Assembly: GCA_964609695.1 (NCBI GenBank)
Contig: CAZSSP010000001.1
Span: 62,001 to 126,000 of the forward strand
Origin: JAGNHS01 sp964609695
Lineage (GTDB): Bacteria > Bdellovibrionota > UBA2428
Direction of reading: 5' to 3'
DNA length: 64,000 nt
The position numbers and the translations under genes were made by a program. Every line of letters begins with the position of its first letter. The stretch's first letter is position 1. A model generated the notes under the pieces. It was not told the DNA's origin. It ran no database searches and worked only from the letters and a program-made list of their open reading frames with translations. Below, in pieces: positions 25,778 to 34,962 of this stretch.

Positions 25778-26941
25778 TCACTTTGCTGGTGCTATATTTT
25801 TAGGAGCAGCTTTTTTTGCGGCTTCAGCGGCGGCCTTTTGCTTTTCTAAAAAAACTTTAAGAGCATTTTCAAGAAGTGGCTTTTTAGCTTTTAACTGGAC
25901 CTCATCTCGAGTCATTAAAAGTTGCATCATCAAAGTGGCCAATTGCGGTGACACTGTTTTTAATTTAGAAACAATTTCAGAGGCCAATTCAAATTGAACG
26001 AGTGAACCAATGGCGACTTCAATATTAGTTAAATTTCCTCGATACTCACTATCTGTCCCCAAAATATAATTTCGGGCACGAACTTCAAAAAAAGCATGAG
26101 AACTTTTATCTTTATCGCTTGAAGGCACACATTTTTGGACATCGGTGGCACAGCCAATTTGCAGATCACTATGGAGTTTAATTTGCCCATACAAATAACT
26201 TGTTCCAGAAGGACGAATAGAACCTGCTGCCTTATAATAAAGTCTCGCTGCAAATGGAATTTTCATGACGATCATTCCATTGGCCATTTGACTCACTTCA
26301 ATTTTATTTGGAGAAATACCAATATCTCTAATTTTTAATTCAGATAATTTAGATTTTAAAGAATTCTGGATCATTGCAGATTGAGCTAGTTGATTAGCCG
26401 TCAATTCATCAAGCTTTGCTTCGCTATAAGACTCCACCATTTGATTAAACATCGTCTCAAGTGTTTTTCTTTGTTCTTCTGTCATTTCTCCATGAACGGC
26501 TTGCGGATTTTGATTTGCTTTTGGAGCCTTTTCATCTGCAAGTTCACGCAATTCATCTAGAGCTTCAGCCTCCTTTTTAGGATTATTTTGAATTTGCATT
26601 TCGAATTGCTTTTTAATGTTTGGAATGGTGATTTTTTCAATTTCGTGAACTTCAATAACTCTTAAATCTATTAAATTTAATTTATCCAAAATCTCAATTT
26701 CAGGAAGATTCAAAAGTTCGAATTCTTCACGGATTTTTGTATCTAAATCTTGAGCCACTAAGATTTCTCTTGTTTTAGCTTTTTCCCCATCTTTAGGAGC
26801 AGGAGCACTTTCGTCTTCTACGTTTTCTTTGCGAAGATTAAACTTCTCAACTTCAGCGCCAAAACTTCGAAGTGGATTAGATATATCTCCAGAAATTGCA
26901 GAAAAAGAAATTAGAAATAAAAATGAAAAGCTAGATTTCAT
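25778..26941 (-). CDS. Exported protein of unknown function with Ala/Lys-rich tail
   Basis: 387 aa. Signal peptide at residues about 1-18 (Met-Lys-Ser-Ser then Phe/Leu-rich, ending Ile-Ser-Gly). A charged region up to about residue 200 is rich in Glu and Lys and probably helical. The central C-terminal part (about 215-310) looks beta-rich with two Cys (near 279 and 286) that could pair. The last 25 residues are Ala/Lys/Pro-rich. No family recognised. Convergent with DedA, 7 nt apart. Confidence 0.75.
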   Translation of the reverse strand: MKSSFSFLFLISFSAISGDISNPLRSFGAEVEKFNLRKENVEDESAPAPKDGEKAKTREILVAQDLDTKIREEFELLNLPEIEILDKLNLIDLRVIEVHEIEKITIPNIKKQFEMQIQNNPKKEAEALDELRELADEKAPKANQNPQAVHGEMTEEQRKTLETMFNQMVESYSEAKLDELTANQLAQSAMIQNSLKSKLSELKIRDIGISPNKIEVSQMANGMIVMKIPFAARLYYKAAGSIRPSGTSYLYGQIKLHSDLQIGCATDVQKCVPSSDKDKSSHAFFEVRARNYILGTDSEYRGNLTNIEVAIGSLVQFELASEIVSKLKTVSPQLATLMMQLLMTRDEVQLKAKKPLLENALKVFLEKQKAAAEAAKKAAPKNIAPAK

Positions 26942-26998
26942 TAAAGACTCCTTAGCCGATGAAACTTAAAGCAATTTACGCGGCAGGTCAATTATAAG

Positions 26999-28138
26999 CT
27001 ATGGAAAAAGCTTGTTTTTTATTAAAAACAAATAGCGCTCTAACATTGGAAGAAATTCTAAAGATATCAGCACGATAATGATGATTTCCATGATTTCCAT
27101 ACGCAAGTTAGAAGTGCGACTTCTCTGATCGCTAAAAATATCGCGAATGGCCACCAATTTACGATCCAGGGCTTTAACTAAAGAACTCAAATATCGTTTC
27201 TGCACGCAAAGTTCATGAATACGAACCAGATAAGGGTCTTGTGCAATTTTAAATCCTTGCTCGACACGTTCCATGATCAAAGTGGCATCGATATGAACTG
27301 AATTCAATTTTTCTGCTTCACGCTCTGAACTTCGAAAAACTCTTTTAAAAATATTTTTCTGCTGTTCTTTTTCCTCATAAAGATTCATGAGAACTTTTTC
27401 TAAAGTTTTATCAAGAAATCCGAGCTCAACCAATTGAACGTTGGCCAATTCAAATACATCAAGAACCTCTTCAGTCTCCTCTTGATCAATAATCAAACCC
27501 ACGTTCTCAGAACAGAAAACAGCATCAAAATCGCTATAACTTACAAAAGTACCCAATGATCTTACAGCTTCATTTTGACTCATCGATTCCATTGAAGATC
27601 GCATAGTATGAGCCAATTCAGCTCCCATGAGTTCTATAACCTTATCCACTTTAATTTCTTCAGTGAGTTCTTGAATGTGAAAAAGTGTAAAAACTGCAGG
27701 CTCAGGAAAAGCGTCTGGCTTGATAATAGCGGGAGATGCTTTTTTGAAAATTTGCTGAAGTATTTCTCTACCTGCATGCAAAAGGTCACGAGAATGCACA
27801 ATAGCTTCTGCCATGTGAGGAAGTTCTGAAAAATCATCACTTAAAGTTGTTTTAAGCTCAACACTAATGGCACCAATATCAAAAAAAGATATTTGGGTTT
27901 CAAATCTTCTCAATCTACCTAATAAGAAAATTTCACAAGAATCATACTCTAAACAAATAGGTTGAGTGTCTCGCCCCCACGCACGAGATGTGGTTCGATG
28001 CCGAGTTGTATTTCTTTGACGTGAAGAAAAAATTTGGGAAATTTGCGAAAGTCGAATTTCAAATCCCACATCAAAAGCTAACAAAACACGAATATTACCC
28101 TTTTGTATTTTCAAATTATGGCTGCTTGAAGGACTCAT
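26999..28138 (-). CDS. Possible DUF155/RMND1-like protein
   Basis: 379 aa. N-terminal part is Arg/Ser-rich; the middle contains F-F-D-I-G-A-I-S-V, and the C-terminal ~150 residues form a long helical region ending in a hydrophobic segment (about 352-372, E-I-I-I-I-V-L-I-S-L-E-F) after a run of charged helices. This plan (beta-rich N-terminal half, helical bundle, LEWxIIxLI-like tail anchor) resembles the RMND1/DUF155 family, whose mitochondrial members support translation. The match is from general layout and short motifs, so it is tentative. Divergent from the P-type ATPase gene. Confidence 0.5.
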   Translation of the reverse strand: MSPSSSHNLKIQKGNIRVLLAFDVGFEIRLSQISQIFSSRQRNTTRHRTTSRAWGRDTQPICLEYDSCEIFLLGRLRRFETQISFFDIGAISVELKTTLSDDFSELPHMAEAIVHSRDLLHAGREILQQIFKKASPAIIKPDAFPEPAVFTLFHIQELTEEIKVDKVIELMGAELAHTMRSSMESMSQNEAVRSLGTFVSYSDFDAVFCSENVGLIIDQEETEEVLDVFELANVQLVELGFLDKTLEKVLMNLYEEKEQQKNIFKRVFRSSEREAEKLNSVHIDATLIMERVEQGFKIAQDPYLVRIHELCVQKRYLSSLVKALDRKLVAIRDIFSDQRSRTSNLRMEIMEIIIIVLISLEFLPMLERYLFLIKNKLFP

Positions 28139-28209
28139 AGACTGCCATAAGAATAGACTATAGGATTGATCGTGGAAATAGATAAATATTTTATAGATTA
28201 GAGAGTTAA

Positions 28210-30654
28210 ATGAATTTACAAGGACTTAGCTCAAAAGAAGCACAACTAAGATTCGAAAAATTTGGCCCCAACTTAGTCACAACTAAAAAAGTCAGCACCT
28301 GGTTAAGCGACCTTAAAAGCGTCTTATTGGATCCCATGGGCCTCATGCTCTTAGTCTTAGCTTTTCTGTACTATATAACTCAACAATATCACGAAGCCGT
28401 AATTCTCAGCATTGCTTTTATTCCTGTTGTGGGAGTCGATGTATTCCTAAACATCAAAGCCAAAAAAGCTCTCACGGCGCTTGGCAGCACTTTTTTACCC
28501 AACGCTAAAGTCATCCGAGATTCTAAAATTGTCAGCATAGAATCTTCAGAAGTGGTTCCCGGTGATCTTATGGTCTTTGAGGAGGGTCAAATATTTTGTG
28601 CCGATGGTAAAATACTCGATGCAGAAAATCTTAGCGTTGATGAATCTTCTATCAGCGGTGAGTCTGTTCCTGTCTTAAAAAGCACTGGAGACTTTTTTTT
28701 ATCTGGAACTACAATTTTATCCGGCCGTGGACACGGTGAAGTTGAAGAAACTGGGAAAAATTCTCGTTTTGGAAAAATCGCAAGTCTCATGGAAAAAACT
28801 GAAGAGTCGGTGAGCCCTCTAAAACAAAAAATGGACCGCTTTATCAAAGTACTCTTCCAAATATCTATTGGTTTAGTTGTTTTTCTTTTTATCCTTGAAG
28901 TCATTAGAGGAACTTCTTTCGGTCAAAGTTTAATCGACGCCATCACATTTGGAATGGCTGCTGTTCCTGAAGAATTTGCCATTGTTTACACCCTTTATTT
29001 AAGTCTAGGCGCATGGAGACTGTCCAAAAAAGGAGTCCTCATTCGCTCTTTACCTAGTGTGGAAGCCCTTGGTAGCATCGACATTCTCTGCACAGATAAA
29101 ACAGGCACACTCACTCAAGGTCTTTTTCGATTAGAAAATTTAATTCCTCTAGATGGCGGCACTCCTCAAGAACTCATTCTAGAATCCATATTAGCCTGCG
29201 AACCGATTGCCGTAGACACACTTGAAAAAAGTATTTTTGACAAAGCTTTAAAAATTTTCGACAAAAAACAATTTGATCAAGAAAAATCACTTTGGAAATT
29301 AATCCATGATTATCCATTTGAAGCACAAGGAAAACACATGTCCCATGTGTGGGAACACATTTCTGGCAAACAAATCCTTTGCATGAAAGGAGCCTTCGAG
29401 GGCATCGCTGAACACTGTAACAACACCCCTGAAGAAATAGAGACGGCTAGGAAAAAGGTTAATGAGCTTTCCTCACAGGCGAATCGTGTTCTTGCTCTTG
29501 CCACAAAAAACTCAAATTTCATCGGAGAGCGACAAAATGATGAAAAAAATTGCAGACTCAGAGCTTTACTAGTTTTTAGCGATCCGATCCGAGAAGAAGC
29601 CAGAGAAGCCGTTGAAAAATGTCAGAGTGCCGGAATACAAGTAAAAATGATTACAGGAGATCATCTCCTGACAGCTCACGCTGTGGCTGAAGAAGTGGGA
29701 TTGCTTCACGACGATAATTATCTTTTCTCTGGAGATCATTTATCAAGTCTCAGTTTTGAAGAAAGAAAAGCCGCTTATATCAAAGGAAATATATTTGCTC
29801 GTGTTCGCCCCGAGCAAAAGTATGAACTCGTTGAGGTTCTAAAATCCACGGGCCAACTCGTGGCCATGACAGGAGACGGAATCAACGACGCTCCCGCCCT
29901 CAGGCGCGCTGATGTGGGAATTAGCATGGGTCCACGCGCCACAGATTTAACACGGAGCCAAGCCGAAATTGCCCTCATAAAAGACGATTTTTATGGTCTT
30001 GTTCAAGCCCTCTTTGAAGGTCGTAGGATTTTCGAAAATTTAAAAAAGAGCTTTTCTTATCTCCTCTCATTTCACGTGCCCGTCATTCTTTTAACTCTCA
30101 TCCCCAGCCTTCTAGGATGGCCCACATTACTTTTTCCCGTACACTTAGTATTACTTGAGCTCATGGTTCATCCCATTTCTGCTTTTGTATTTGAAAATAT
30201 GGAAATTTATAAGGGCGAAAAAATCAGCACAAAGCCCAACAAAAATCTACTCACTAAAAGGGACATCTATTTAGCTCTTGGTACTGGTTTTAGTGTGAGT
30301 TTACTTTGCTTAATAATTTTCGCTTCTCTTAAAAATCAAAACGCAGAATTGGCTCGGAGCTTTTCTTTCTTCACACTCCTTCTGGGGAGCATAGGCTTCA
30401 TATCTCTAGAAGCTCTACCCTCTGGAAGAATCATCGATATAAAATCTTTTTTAAGTTTTAGAATGTTGATTTCAACAATTTCTATTTTATCTATAACTTT
30501 TGCAATATTTTGGAATTCAAGCTTACAAAGGATTTTTCATGTTTCAACATTAAGTCCAATGGAATCCTTAAAGTGCGCAGGATTATTAATTTTGCTTCTC
30601 TGCTGGCGCCCACTCTTGAACTGGCGCCAATTAGCATCAACTCAAAGTCGTTAA
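28210..30654 (+). CDS. P-type cation-transporting ATPase
   Basis: 814 aa. N-terminal cation-ATPase domain (LSSKEAQLRFEKFGPN), actuator domain with SGES near residue 155, phosphorylation motif CTDKTGTLTQG with the Asp near 297, nucleotide domain with MKGAFEG, and hinge TGDGINDAPALRRADVGISMG near 556-576. The M4 ion-binding motif reads VPEEFAIV, the PEE type found in bacterial Ca2+/cation pumps rather than heavy-metal CPx pumps. C-terminal half has about six membrane segments. Ion is unknown; Ca2+ or a monovalent/proton substrate is possible. Monocistronic, divergent from the possible DUF155 gene. Confidence 0.94.
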   Translation: MNLQGLSSKEAQLRFEKFGPNLVTTKKVSTWLSDLKSVLLDPMGLMLLVLAFLYYITQQYHEAVILSIAFIPVVGVDVFLNIKAKKALTALGSTFLPNAKVIRDSKIVSIESSEVVPGDLMVFEEGQIFCADGKILDAENLSVDESSISGESVPVLKSTGDFFLSGTTILSGRGHGEVEETGKNSRFGKIASLMEKTEESVSPLKQKMDRFIKVLFQISIGLVVFLFILEVIRGTSFGQSLIDAITFGMAAVPEEFAIVYTLYLSLGAWRLSKKGVLIRSLPSVEALGSIDILCTDKTGTLTQGLFRLENLIPLDGGTPQELILESILACEPIAVDTLEKSIFDKALKIFDKKQFDQEKSLWKLIHDYPFEAQGKHMSHVWEHISGKQILCMKGAFEGIAEHCNNTPEEIETARKKVNELSSQANRVLALATKNSNFIGERQNDEKNCRLRALLVFSDPIREEAREAVEKCQSAGIQVKMITGDHLLTAHAVAEEVGLLHDDNYLFSGDHLSSLSFEERKAAYIKGNIFARVRPEQKYELVEVLKSTGQLVAMTGDGINDAPALRRADVGISMGPRATDLTRSQAEIALIKDDFYGLVQALFEGRRIFENLKKSFSYLLSFHVPVILLTLIPSLLGWPTLLFPVHLVLLELMVHPISAFVFENMEIYKGEKISTKPNKNLLTKRDIYLALGTGFSVSLLCLIIFASLKNQNAELARSFSFFTLLLGSIGFISLEALPSGRIIDIKSFLSFRMLISTISILSITFAIFWNSSLQRIFHVSTLSPMESLKCAGLLILLLCWRPLLNWRQLASTQSR

Positions 30655-31127
30655 TGATCTTTTAATTTTGATTTTATAAATGAATTGACCCATCGAAATA
30701 CGGGCAATCTATCGTAAACAAAATCGCCCATATCAAAATAATCTCTATGATAAATCACCTGACCATTAGGGGCCATCTTCATAAAGGAAGATCCTGGCAC
30801 TCGAAACTCTTTTCCTCCATTTAACGAGGGATGCGACAAAACCATAACCCATTCGAAGCTAAATAAATTGCCTGATTTAATTTCTGAGGGGAATTCCCAC
30901 CTTATACTTTTAACATTTGTATATTGATGTAAATAGTGGCGTTTAATAGCGGCAGGACCATGGAGACTTGTAACAGGATCCTGGAAATCCACATCGGGAT
31001 GATAAAACTCATCCACTAAATTCATAGTGTCTTTATTAAGTCGTTCAAAGAATTCACGAGGAGTCATCATGGCTTGAGTTTGTATGACAAGTCCTAAAAA
31101 TAAAAGTCGAAAAAATAATTTAAACAT
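30651..31127 (-). CDS. SnoaL-like (NTF2 superfamily) protein with signal peptide
   Basis: 158 aa. N-terminal hydrophobic segment (residues about 3-19, ending Thr-Gln-Ala) then a SnoaL/NTF2-like domain: EFFERLNKDTMNLVDEFYHPDVDFQDPV, HGPAAIKRHY, then the FSFEWVM and GSSFMKM strands and YHRDYFDMGD. Such proteins often accompany DUF1295 and fatty-acid modification genes; the DUF1295 gene overlaps its start by 8 nt here. Enzymatic activity is unknown. Tail overlaps the P-type ATPase stop by 4 nt. Confidence 0.8.
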   Translation of the reverse strand: MFKLFFRLLFLGLVIQTQAMMTPREFFERLNKDTMNLVDEFYHPDVDFQDPVTSLHGPAAIKRHYLHQYTNVKSIRWEFPSEIKSGNLFSFEWVMVLSHPSLNGGKEFRVPGSSFMKMAPNGQVIYHRDYFDMGDFVYDRLPVFRWVNSFIKSKLKDH

Positions 31128-31911
31128 GCTTTTTTATCCTTATTAATTTTGGGAAAAATGACCAGGAATTTTTAAGATAATCTTCAAAAGCCTCACCGTA
31201 CTTAGAGGCCATATGGGCCTCGGTGATCTTAACTCCCGTTAGAAAATTAAGAGTGATAAACATAATCAAGGCAGGAACTAACGCTAACAATAAATCCTGC
31301 CAACTTCTCGCAAGACACAAAGGCCAACACCAAAAAAGCCATTCAAAAAAATAATTAGGATGGCGACTCCGAGACCAAAGTCCTACCTGACAAATTTTCC
31401 CACGATTTTTCTTGTTTTTCTTAAACTGACTCAATTGCCAATCTGCTAGGGCCTCCAATGACAAAGCTATCAATCCCCAAACAAATGCATACAATCCCAT
31501 TTTGAAGGAGGGGTTTTGAATGGACTTAAACAAGTAAAATATTGGAATTAACATCACAATAAGCAAAATGGATTGAAAAGCATAAACTCGCCAAAAATCC
31601 ACTGCCGATAAATTCTTTCTTAAATTTGAATATCGAGGATCTTCACCACTTTCAGAAAATGCAAAAAAAACCTTTTGCCTTTTCCAAAGGTGAGTGAGCA
31701 ATCGAAGTGCCCAAATCAACACAACTAAACTTGATAAAAACGAAGCGTGACTAAAATTAAAATAGGCTGCCCAAAAGATTCCTACAGCTAAAAGAAAAGT
31801 CCAAGCTAAATCAATAGGATTAGCGTTTAAGCTTTTCATTTGCCTCACATAAAGTGTGGCCATGATAGGAAGCAAAAAAAACCCAATATAGACAAAAAGG
31901 TAACTTATCAT
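31120..31911 (-). CDS. DUF1295 / steroid 5-alpha-reductase-like membrane protein
   Basis: 263 aa with about seven hydrophobic segments. The C-terminal signature GLWSRSRHPNYFFEWLFWC followed by P-L-C-L-A is diagnostic of the DUF1295/isoprenylcysteine methyltransferase-like/steroid reductase fold, and K-Y-G-E-A-F-E-D-Y near the end is also typical. Role probably in lipid reduction or modification; the substrate is unknown. Forms a two-gene unit with the SnoaL-like gene (8-nt overlap). Divergent from rluF. Confidence 0.88.
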   Translation of the reverse strand: MISYLFVYIGFFLLPIMATLYVRQMKSLNANPIDLAWTFLLAVGIFWAAYFNFSHASFLSSLVVLIWALRLLTHLWKRQKVFFAFSESGEDPRYSNLRKNLSAVDFWRVYAFQSILLIVMLIPIFYLFKSIQNPSFKMGLYAFVWGLIALSLEALADWQLSQFKKNKKNRGKICQVGLWSRSRHPNYFFEWLFWCWPLCLARSWQDLLLALVPALIMFITLNFLTGVKITEAHMASKYGEAFEDYLKNSWSFFPKLIRIKKHV

Positions 31912-31977
31912 TGAGAAGTAGTTTCACTCTCTTTTGCCTGAAGATCAAATATAAGCTAAATTCCGCCGCACTTAGCC

Positions 31978-32688
31978 ATGAGAATAAACCGCTTTTTCAC
32001 CGATCAAGGAATTTGCTCCCGCCGTGAGGCCGATCGAATGGTTGAAGCGGGTCGAATTACAATTAACGGCAAAGTCGCTATTCATGGCGATCAGATTCAA
32101 GAAGGCGATGAAATCCGACTTGATGGGAAACTTGTAGGCACTAAAGATAAAAAACCTGTAATCTTAGCCTTTAATAAACCCGTTGGAGTTGAATGCACTT
32201 CCGATCCTGAAGTTCCCAACAATATCATCACTGCCGTGAATTACCCCGAACGTGTTTTTCACATTGGTCGTTTAGATAAAATGAGCGAAGGTTTAATTTT
32301 ACTCACTAACATTGGCGACATTGTGAACAAAATTCTTCGCAGGAGATATGGCCACGAAAAAGAATATATTGTTATCTTTGATCAACCTATTAGCCAATCT
32401 CAGATTCAACATCTTCAAAGAGGTGTTGAACTCGACGACGGCCCAACGGCACCCTGTAAAGTTGAACGAATGGGAAGCAGAAGAATTCGAATCATTCTCA
32501 CCGAAGGTCGAAACCGACAAATTCGTCGTATGGCGGAAGCACTTGGATTTAGGGTCATGCGTTTAAAAAGGATAAGAGTCATGAACATCACCCTTGGCGA
32601 TCTCCCAAAAGGCCGATGGAGAGAACTTAACTCAGAAGAAACAACTTCACTCCTTGGAAGCCTCTCTGAAATCAACGACAAAGTTTAA
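31978..32688 (+). CDS. rluF: 23S rRNA pseudouridine synthase, RluF-like
   Basis: 236 aa of the RsuA/RluB/E/F family. N-terminal S4 RNA-binding domain (RINRFFTDQGICSRREADRMV...GRITING), then catalytic domain with LAFNKPVGVECT, HIGRLDKMSEGLILLTN containing the catalytic Asp near 103, and EGRNRQIRRMAEALG. GRLDK-x-S-x-GL and KPVG-x-x-C-T resemble RluF most, which modifies U2604 in E. coli 23S rRNA; RluB-like specificity is not excluded. Convergent with the next gene by a 4-nt overlap. Confidence 0.9.
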   Translation: MRINRFFTDQGICSRREADRMVEAGRITINGKVAIHGDQIQEGDEIRLDGKLVGTKDKKPVILAFNKPVGVECTSDPEVPNNIITAVNYPERVFHIGRLDKMSEGLILLTNIGDIVNKILRRRYGHEKEYIVIFDQPISQSQIQHLQRGVELDDGPTAPCKVERMGSRRIRIILTEGRNRQIRRMAEALGFRVMRLKRIRVMNITLGDLPKGRWRELNSEETTSLLGSLSEINDKV

Positions 32689-33743
32689 GCAGCGCTGCTA
32701 TAAACTCGATCAAAATATTCTAGACACTGTAGAGGCTTACCCAATCTCGAGATCAAACTTGTTAAGTCAATGGCATGCTCTAAAATTTTAAGAACTTCTA
32801 GATTCTCGCTTGGGCAAAGAGCCACAATCATTCCTGAAGGTTTGCCCATTTGATCTTTGACAGGTACGGAAAAAATACAATTAATCCCACTCATTTGAAG
32901 ATGATCGGCCAATATTTTCGGCTTGTTTAAAACCACGCTCTTATTTGTTCGTACGGCGTGAAACAAATCTGGATAATGAGTAAGTTCATTGCTCACCTTT
33001 TGCCCTTTAGGGAAAAGCTCGTCGTTATGACTAGAAATTAATACTTTCATATTTTTAAGCGAATCATCAATCACGGAGCGTGAACGCAAAGTCATAAAAA
33101 CTAAATGTAGCCCATTAATATCTCGACTTAAATTTTTTAAAAGAGATGAATAACGCTCTCTATAAACATCATATCCATCAAAAGAAGTTCCACGCTGCGG
33201 AACTTTTTCCTCAATAAGTCGACTCCAGTTTGGATGGCGGCTTTCATAAACTAAATCAGCCACTTCTTCTGGACCAAAATAAAACTTTCCATTTTTATTC
33301 AATTCTTCAACAGCATCATTCATTCTCTCTGTGAGGGGCTTAAAATTCTTAGCCGCTTGCTTTTCTTTTAAACTTAAAACTTTTAGAAAACGACTAAACA
33401 ATGAGCTCACAGTTGGAGGATCATGAAGCACATAATGCGCGCCTTTGCTCAAAGCTAATTGACTCATAGAAGCTACAAAATTACCCCTTAAACTATAAAC
33501 CCAGACGCAGTTTTCAATCGGGTTCGATTGACTCAAATCAATTAAATTAAAAGCATTCTGACAAAATGTACTCTCTAAAAATACAAAATTTATTTCATTT
33601 GTAGTATAGATCTCATTAAACTGTTTGACTGAAGTGGCTCTAAGTAACTCTAAGCCTTGATCTCCCCAAGTTTTCTCACATCCAAAAGGAAAAACAGTTG
33701 AACCTGGTCCAGTCGCAATCAATACTTTTTTTGAAATAGACAT
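32685..33743 (-). CDS. Degenerate receiver-like plus GAF-domain protein
   Basis: 352 aa. N-terminal ~125 residues look like a response-regulator fold (KKVLIATGPG, FVFLEST at the usual phospho-Asp strand, WVYSLRGNF, GAHYVLHDPP) but the acidic pocket is not conserved: the phosphoacceptor position appears to be Glu. A linker of about 70 residues leads to a C-terminal GAF domain (about 200-345: LHLVFMTLRS, HYPDLFHAVRTNKSVVL, IFSVPVKDQMGKPSGMIVALC). No output domain. ATG at 33743 has GAGGG 7 nt upstream and is preferred over the frame start at 33782. Probably a sensory or adaptor protein. Confidence 0.65.
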   Translation of the reverse strand: MSISKKVLIATGPGSTVFPFGCEKTWGDQGLELLRATSVKQFNEIYTTNEINFVFLESTFCQNAFNLIDLSQSNPIENCVWVYSLRGNFVASMSQLALSKGAHYVLHDPPTVSSLFSRFLKVLSLKEKQAAKNFKPLTERMNDAVEELNKNGKFYFGPEEVADLVYESRHPNWSRLIEEKVPQRGTSFDGYDVYRERYSSLLKNLSRDINGLHLVFMTLRSRSVIDDSLKNMKVLISSHNDELFPKGQKVSNELTHYPDLFHAVRTNKSVVLNKPKILADHLQMSGINCIFSVPVKDQMGKPSGMIVALCPSENLEVLKILEHAIDLTSLISRLGKPLQCLEYFDRVYSSAA

Positions 33744-33916
33744 TGATATACCCTCACGTTCCATTGTTTCAACAGCGGGCAAGCAACGTCCAACATTTAC
33801 TATTGTAGCAAAACTGACCTCTAAAGTGCTTTAAATTACAAATAGATCTTAGTTAATAATTGATAGTGATCTTGTTTAAAATTGTGTTTTATTTCTTAAC
33901 ACGAATTTAACACAAA

Positions 33917-34279
33917 TTAGTTATCAATGGCTTTTCGATGACGAGGCATCAAGTAACGTCCTATAACAATACCAATTCCCGCAACAGCAAAAGCCGTGGC
34001 CACTGGATGCCTTTTAATCATATCACCTACTTCTTCACCGGTATGTTTAATTTGTCCGTAAGCTTTCTCATAGCCTTCTACAAATTTTTCTGATGCTGAA
34101 CCTAATGCAGTCTTTGTCGAATTATACATTTTTTCGATAAGATCGACTCCTAAATCACTGGTCTCCTGAAGACCTCTCTCAATATTGTGTATAGATTTGT
34201 CTGTATATGACTTGACGTCATTTAAGAGGACCCCAGCCTCATGCGCCATAGAACTTTTATCAATGTTATTATTTCTCAT
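33917..34279 (-). CDS. DUF883 / ElbB-YqjD-like small membrane protein
   Basis: 120 aa. Amphipathic helical N-terminal ~85 residues (Lys/Glu/Ser-rich, coiled-coil prone), then K-R-H-P-V-A-T-A-F-A-V-A-G-I-G-I-V-I-G transmembrane helix and a short basic tail R-H-R-K. This is the DUF883/YqjD-ElaB plan, a C-tail-anchored inner membrane protein that in E. coli binds ribosomes in stationary phase. AAAGGAG lies 9 nt before the ATG. Last gene of a stress-type unit after the CsbD-like and outer-membrane barrel genes. Confidence 0.8.
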   Translation of the reverse strand: MRNNNIDKSSMAHEAGVLLNDVKSYTDKSIHNIERGLQETSDLGVDLIEKMYNSTKTALGSASEKFVEGYEKAYGQIKHTGEEVGDMIKRHPVATAFAVAGIGIVIGRYLMPRHRKAIDN

Positions 34280-34329
34280 ATGTATTATCTCCTTTAGATG
34301 TTTTTTTTGATCACTTATTTATAAACTGT

Positions 34330-34962
34330 TTATAAAAGTGCAATTTTAAGACCTGCTAAAAGCTGAAACTCTGAAAACCTCAAAGCATCACCAGAACTTC
34401 GTGCCGTTTTTGAAAGACTTCGGGTGTACCTTAAGTCAGCACTAAAACTCAGCAAATCATTAATTGGAAATTGAGTACCCATGGCAGTCGCGATTCCAAA
34501 ATCATCTCGTCCATAATTCGTTGAGGTTTTATTATAACCACCAGCGCTAACTCTCCAAGTTGTTACAACACGACTATAATATCCGCCTAAACCAATATTT
34601 AAAAAGCTCAAGGGTTTGTATCTTAAAAGAACTGGCAGATGAATGTACCCACTACTAAAAGTGTTTGACACATTGGTGCCAAAAAATTCCGCTGAATCCT
34701 GTCTAAATTTATGACTAAGATAAAGTACATCAGCCTCTAGAGCCATTTTATCTTTTAACGAAAACTCTGCTGTAGCCCCCATTCCATAACTCTTATCACC
34801 ATGAACTTTAGTGCCCGTATTGTTTCTTACGAAATAAGGCTTTTGTAGAGTGGCCACACCTGCAAGACCCACTAAAAACTTAGACTCTTCCTCTGAAAAT
34901 GACTTTGTAGCACTTGCGATAAATACGCACGTACTGATAGCCGAAATTAAATATTTATTCAT
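34330..34962 (-). CDS. Small outer-membrane beta-barrel protein
   Basis: 210 aa. Signal peptide at residues 1-about 23 (MNKYLISAISTCVFIASATK, then Ser-Phe-Ser). Mature part alternates short hydrophobic and polar strands, with Tyr/Gly-rich turns (SYGMGATAEFSLKDKMALEADVLYLS, ending FSEFQLLAGLKIALL) and a terminal Leu, in line with an eight-stranded OmpA/OmpW-like barrel. The frame runs 45 codons upstream into the CsbD gene, but the ATG at 34962 follows AAAGGA and starts the signal peptide; it overlaps the CsbD stop by 8 nt. Family not named with certainty. Confidence 0.8.
   Translation of the reverse strand: MNKYLISAISTCVFIASATKSFSEEESKFLVGLAGVATLQKPYFVRNNTGTKVHGDKSYGMGATAEFSLKDKMALEADVLYLSHKFRQDSAEFFGTNVSNTFSSGYIHLPVLLRYKPLSFLNIGLGGYYSRVVTTWRVSAGGYNKTSTNYGRDDFGIATAMGTQFPINDLLSFSADLRYTRSLSKTARSSGDALRFSEFQLLAGLKIALL

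Noticed and set aside
25614..25997. Open frame overlapping the end of the DedA gene and the exported protein
   Set aside because: Composition is that of a shifted frame over two real genes on both strands; no start signal or domain.
33883..33915. TTGTGTT/AACACAA hairpin after the DUF883 gene as terminator
   Set aside because: Seven bp with a 19-nt loop and a weak U-run; too poor to call.
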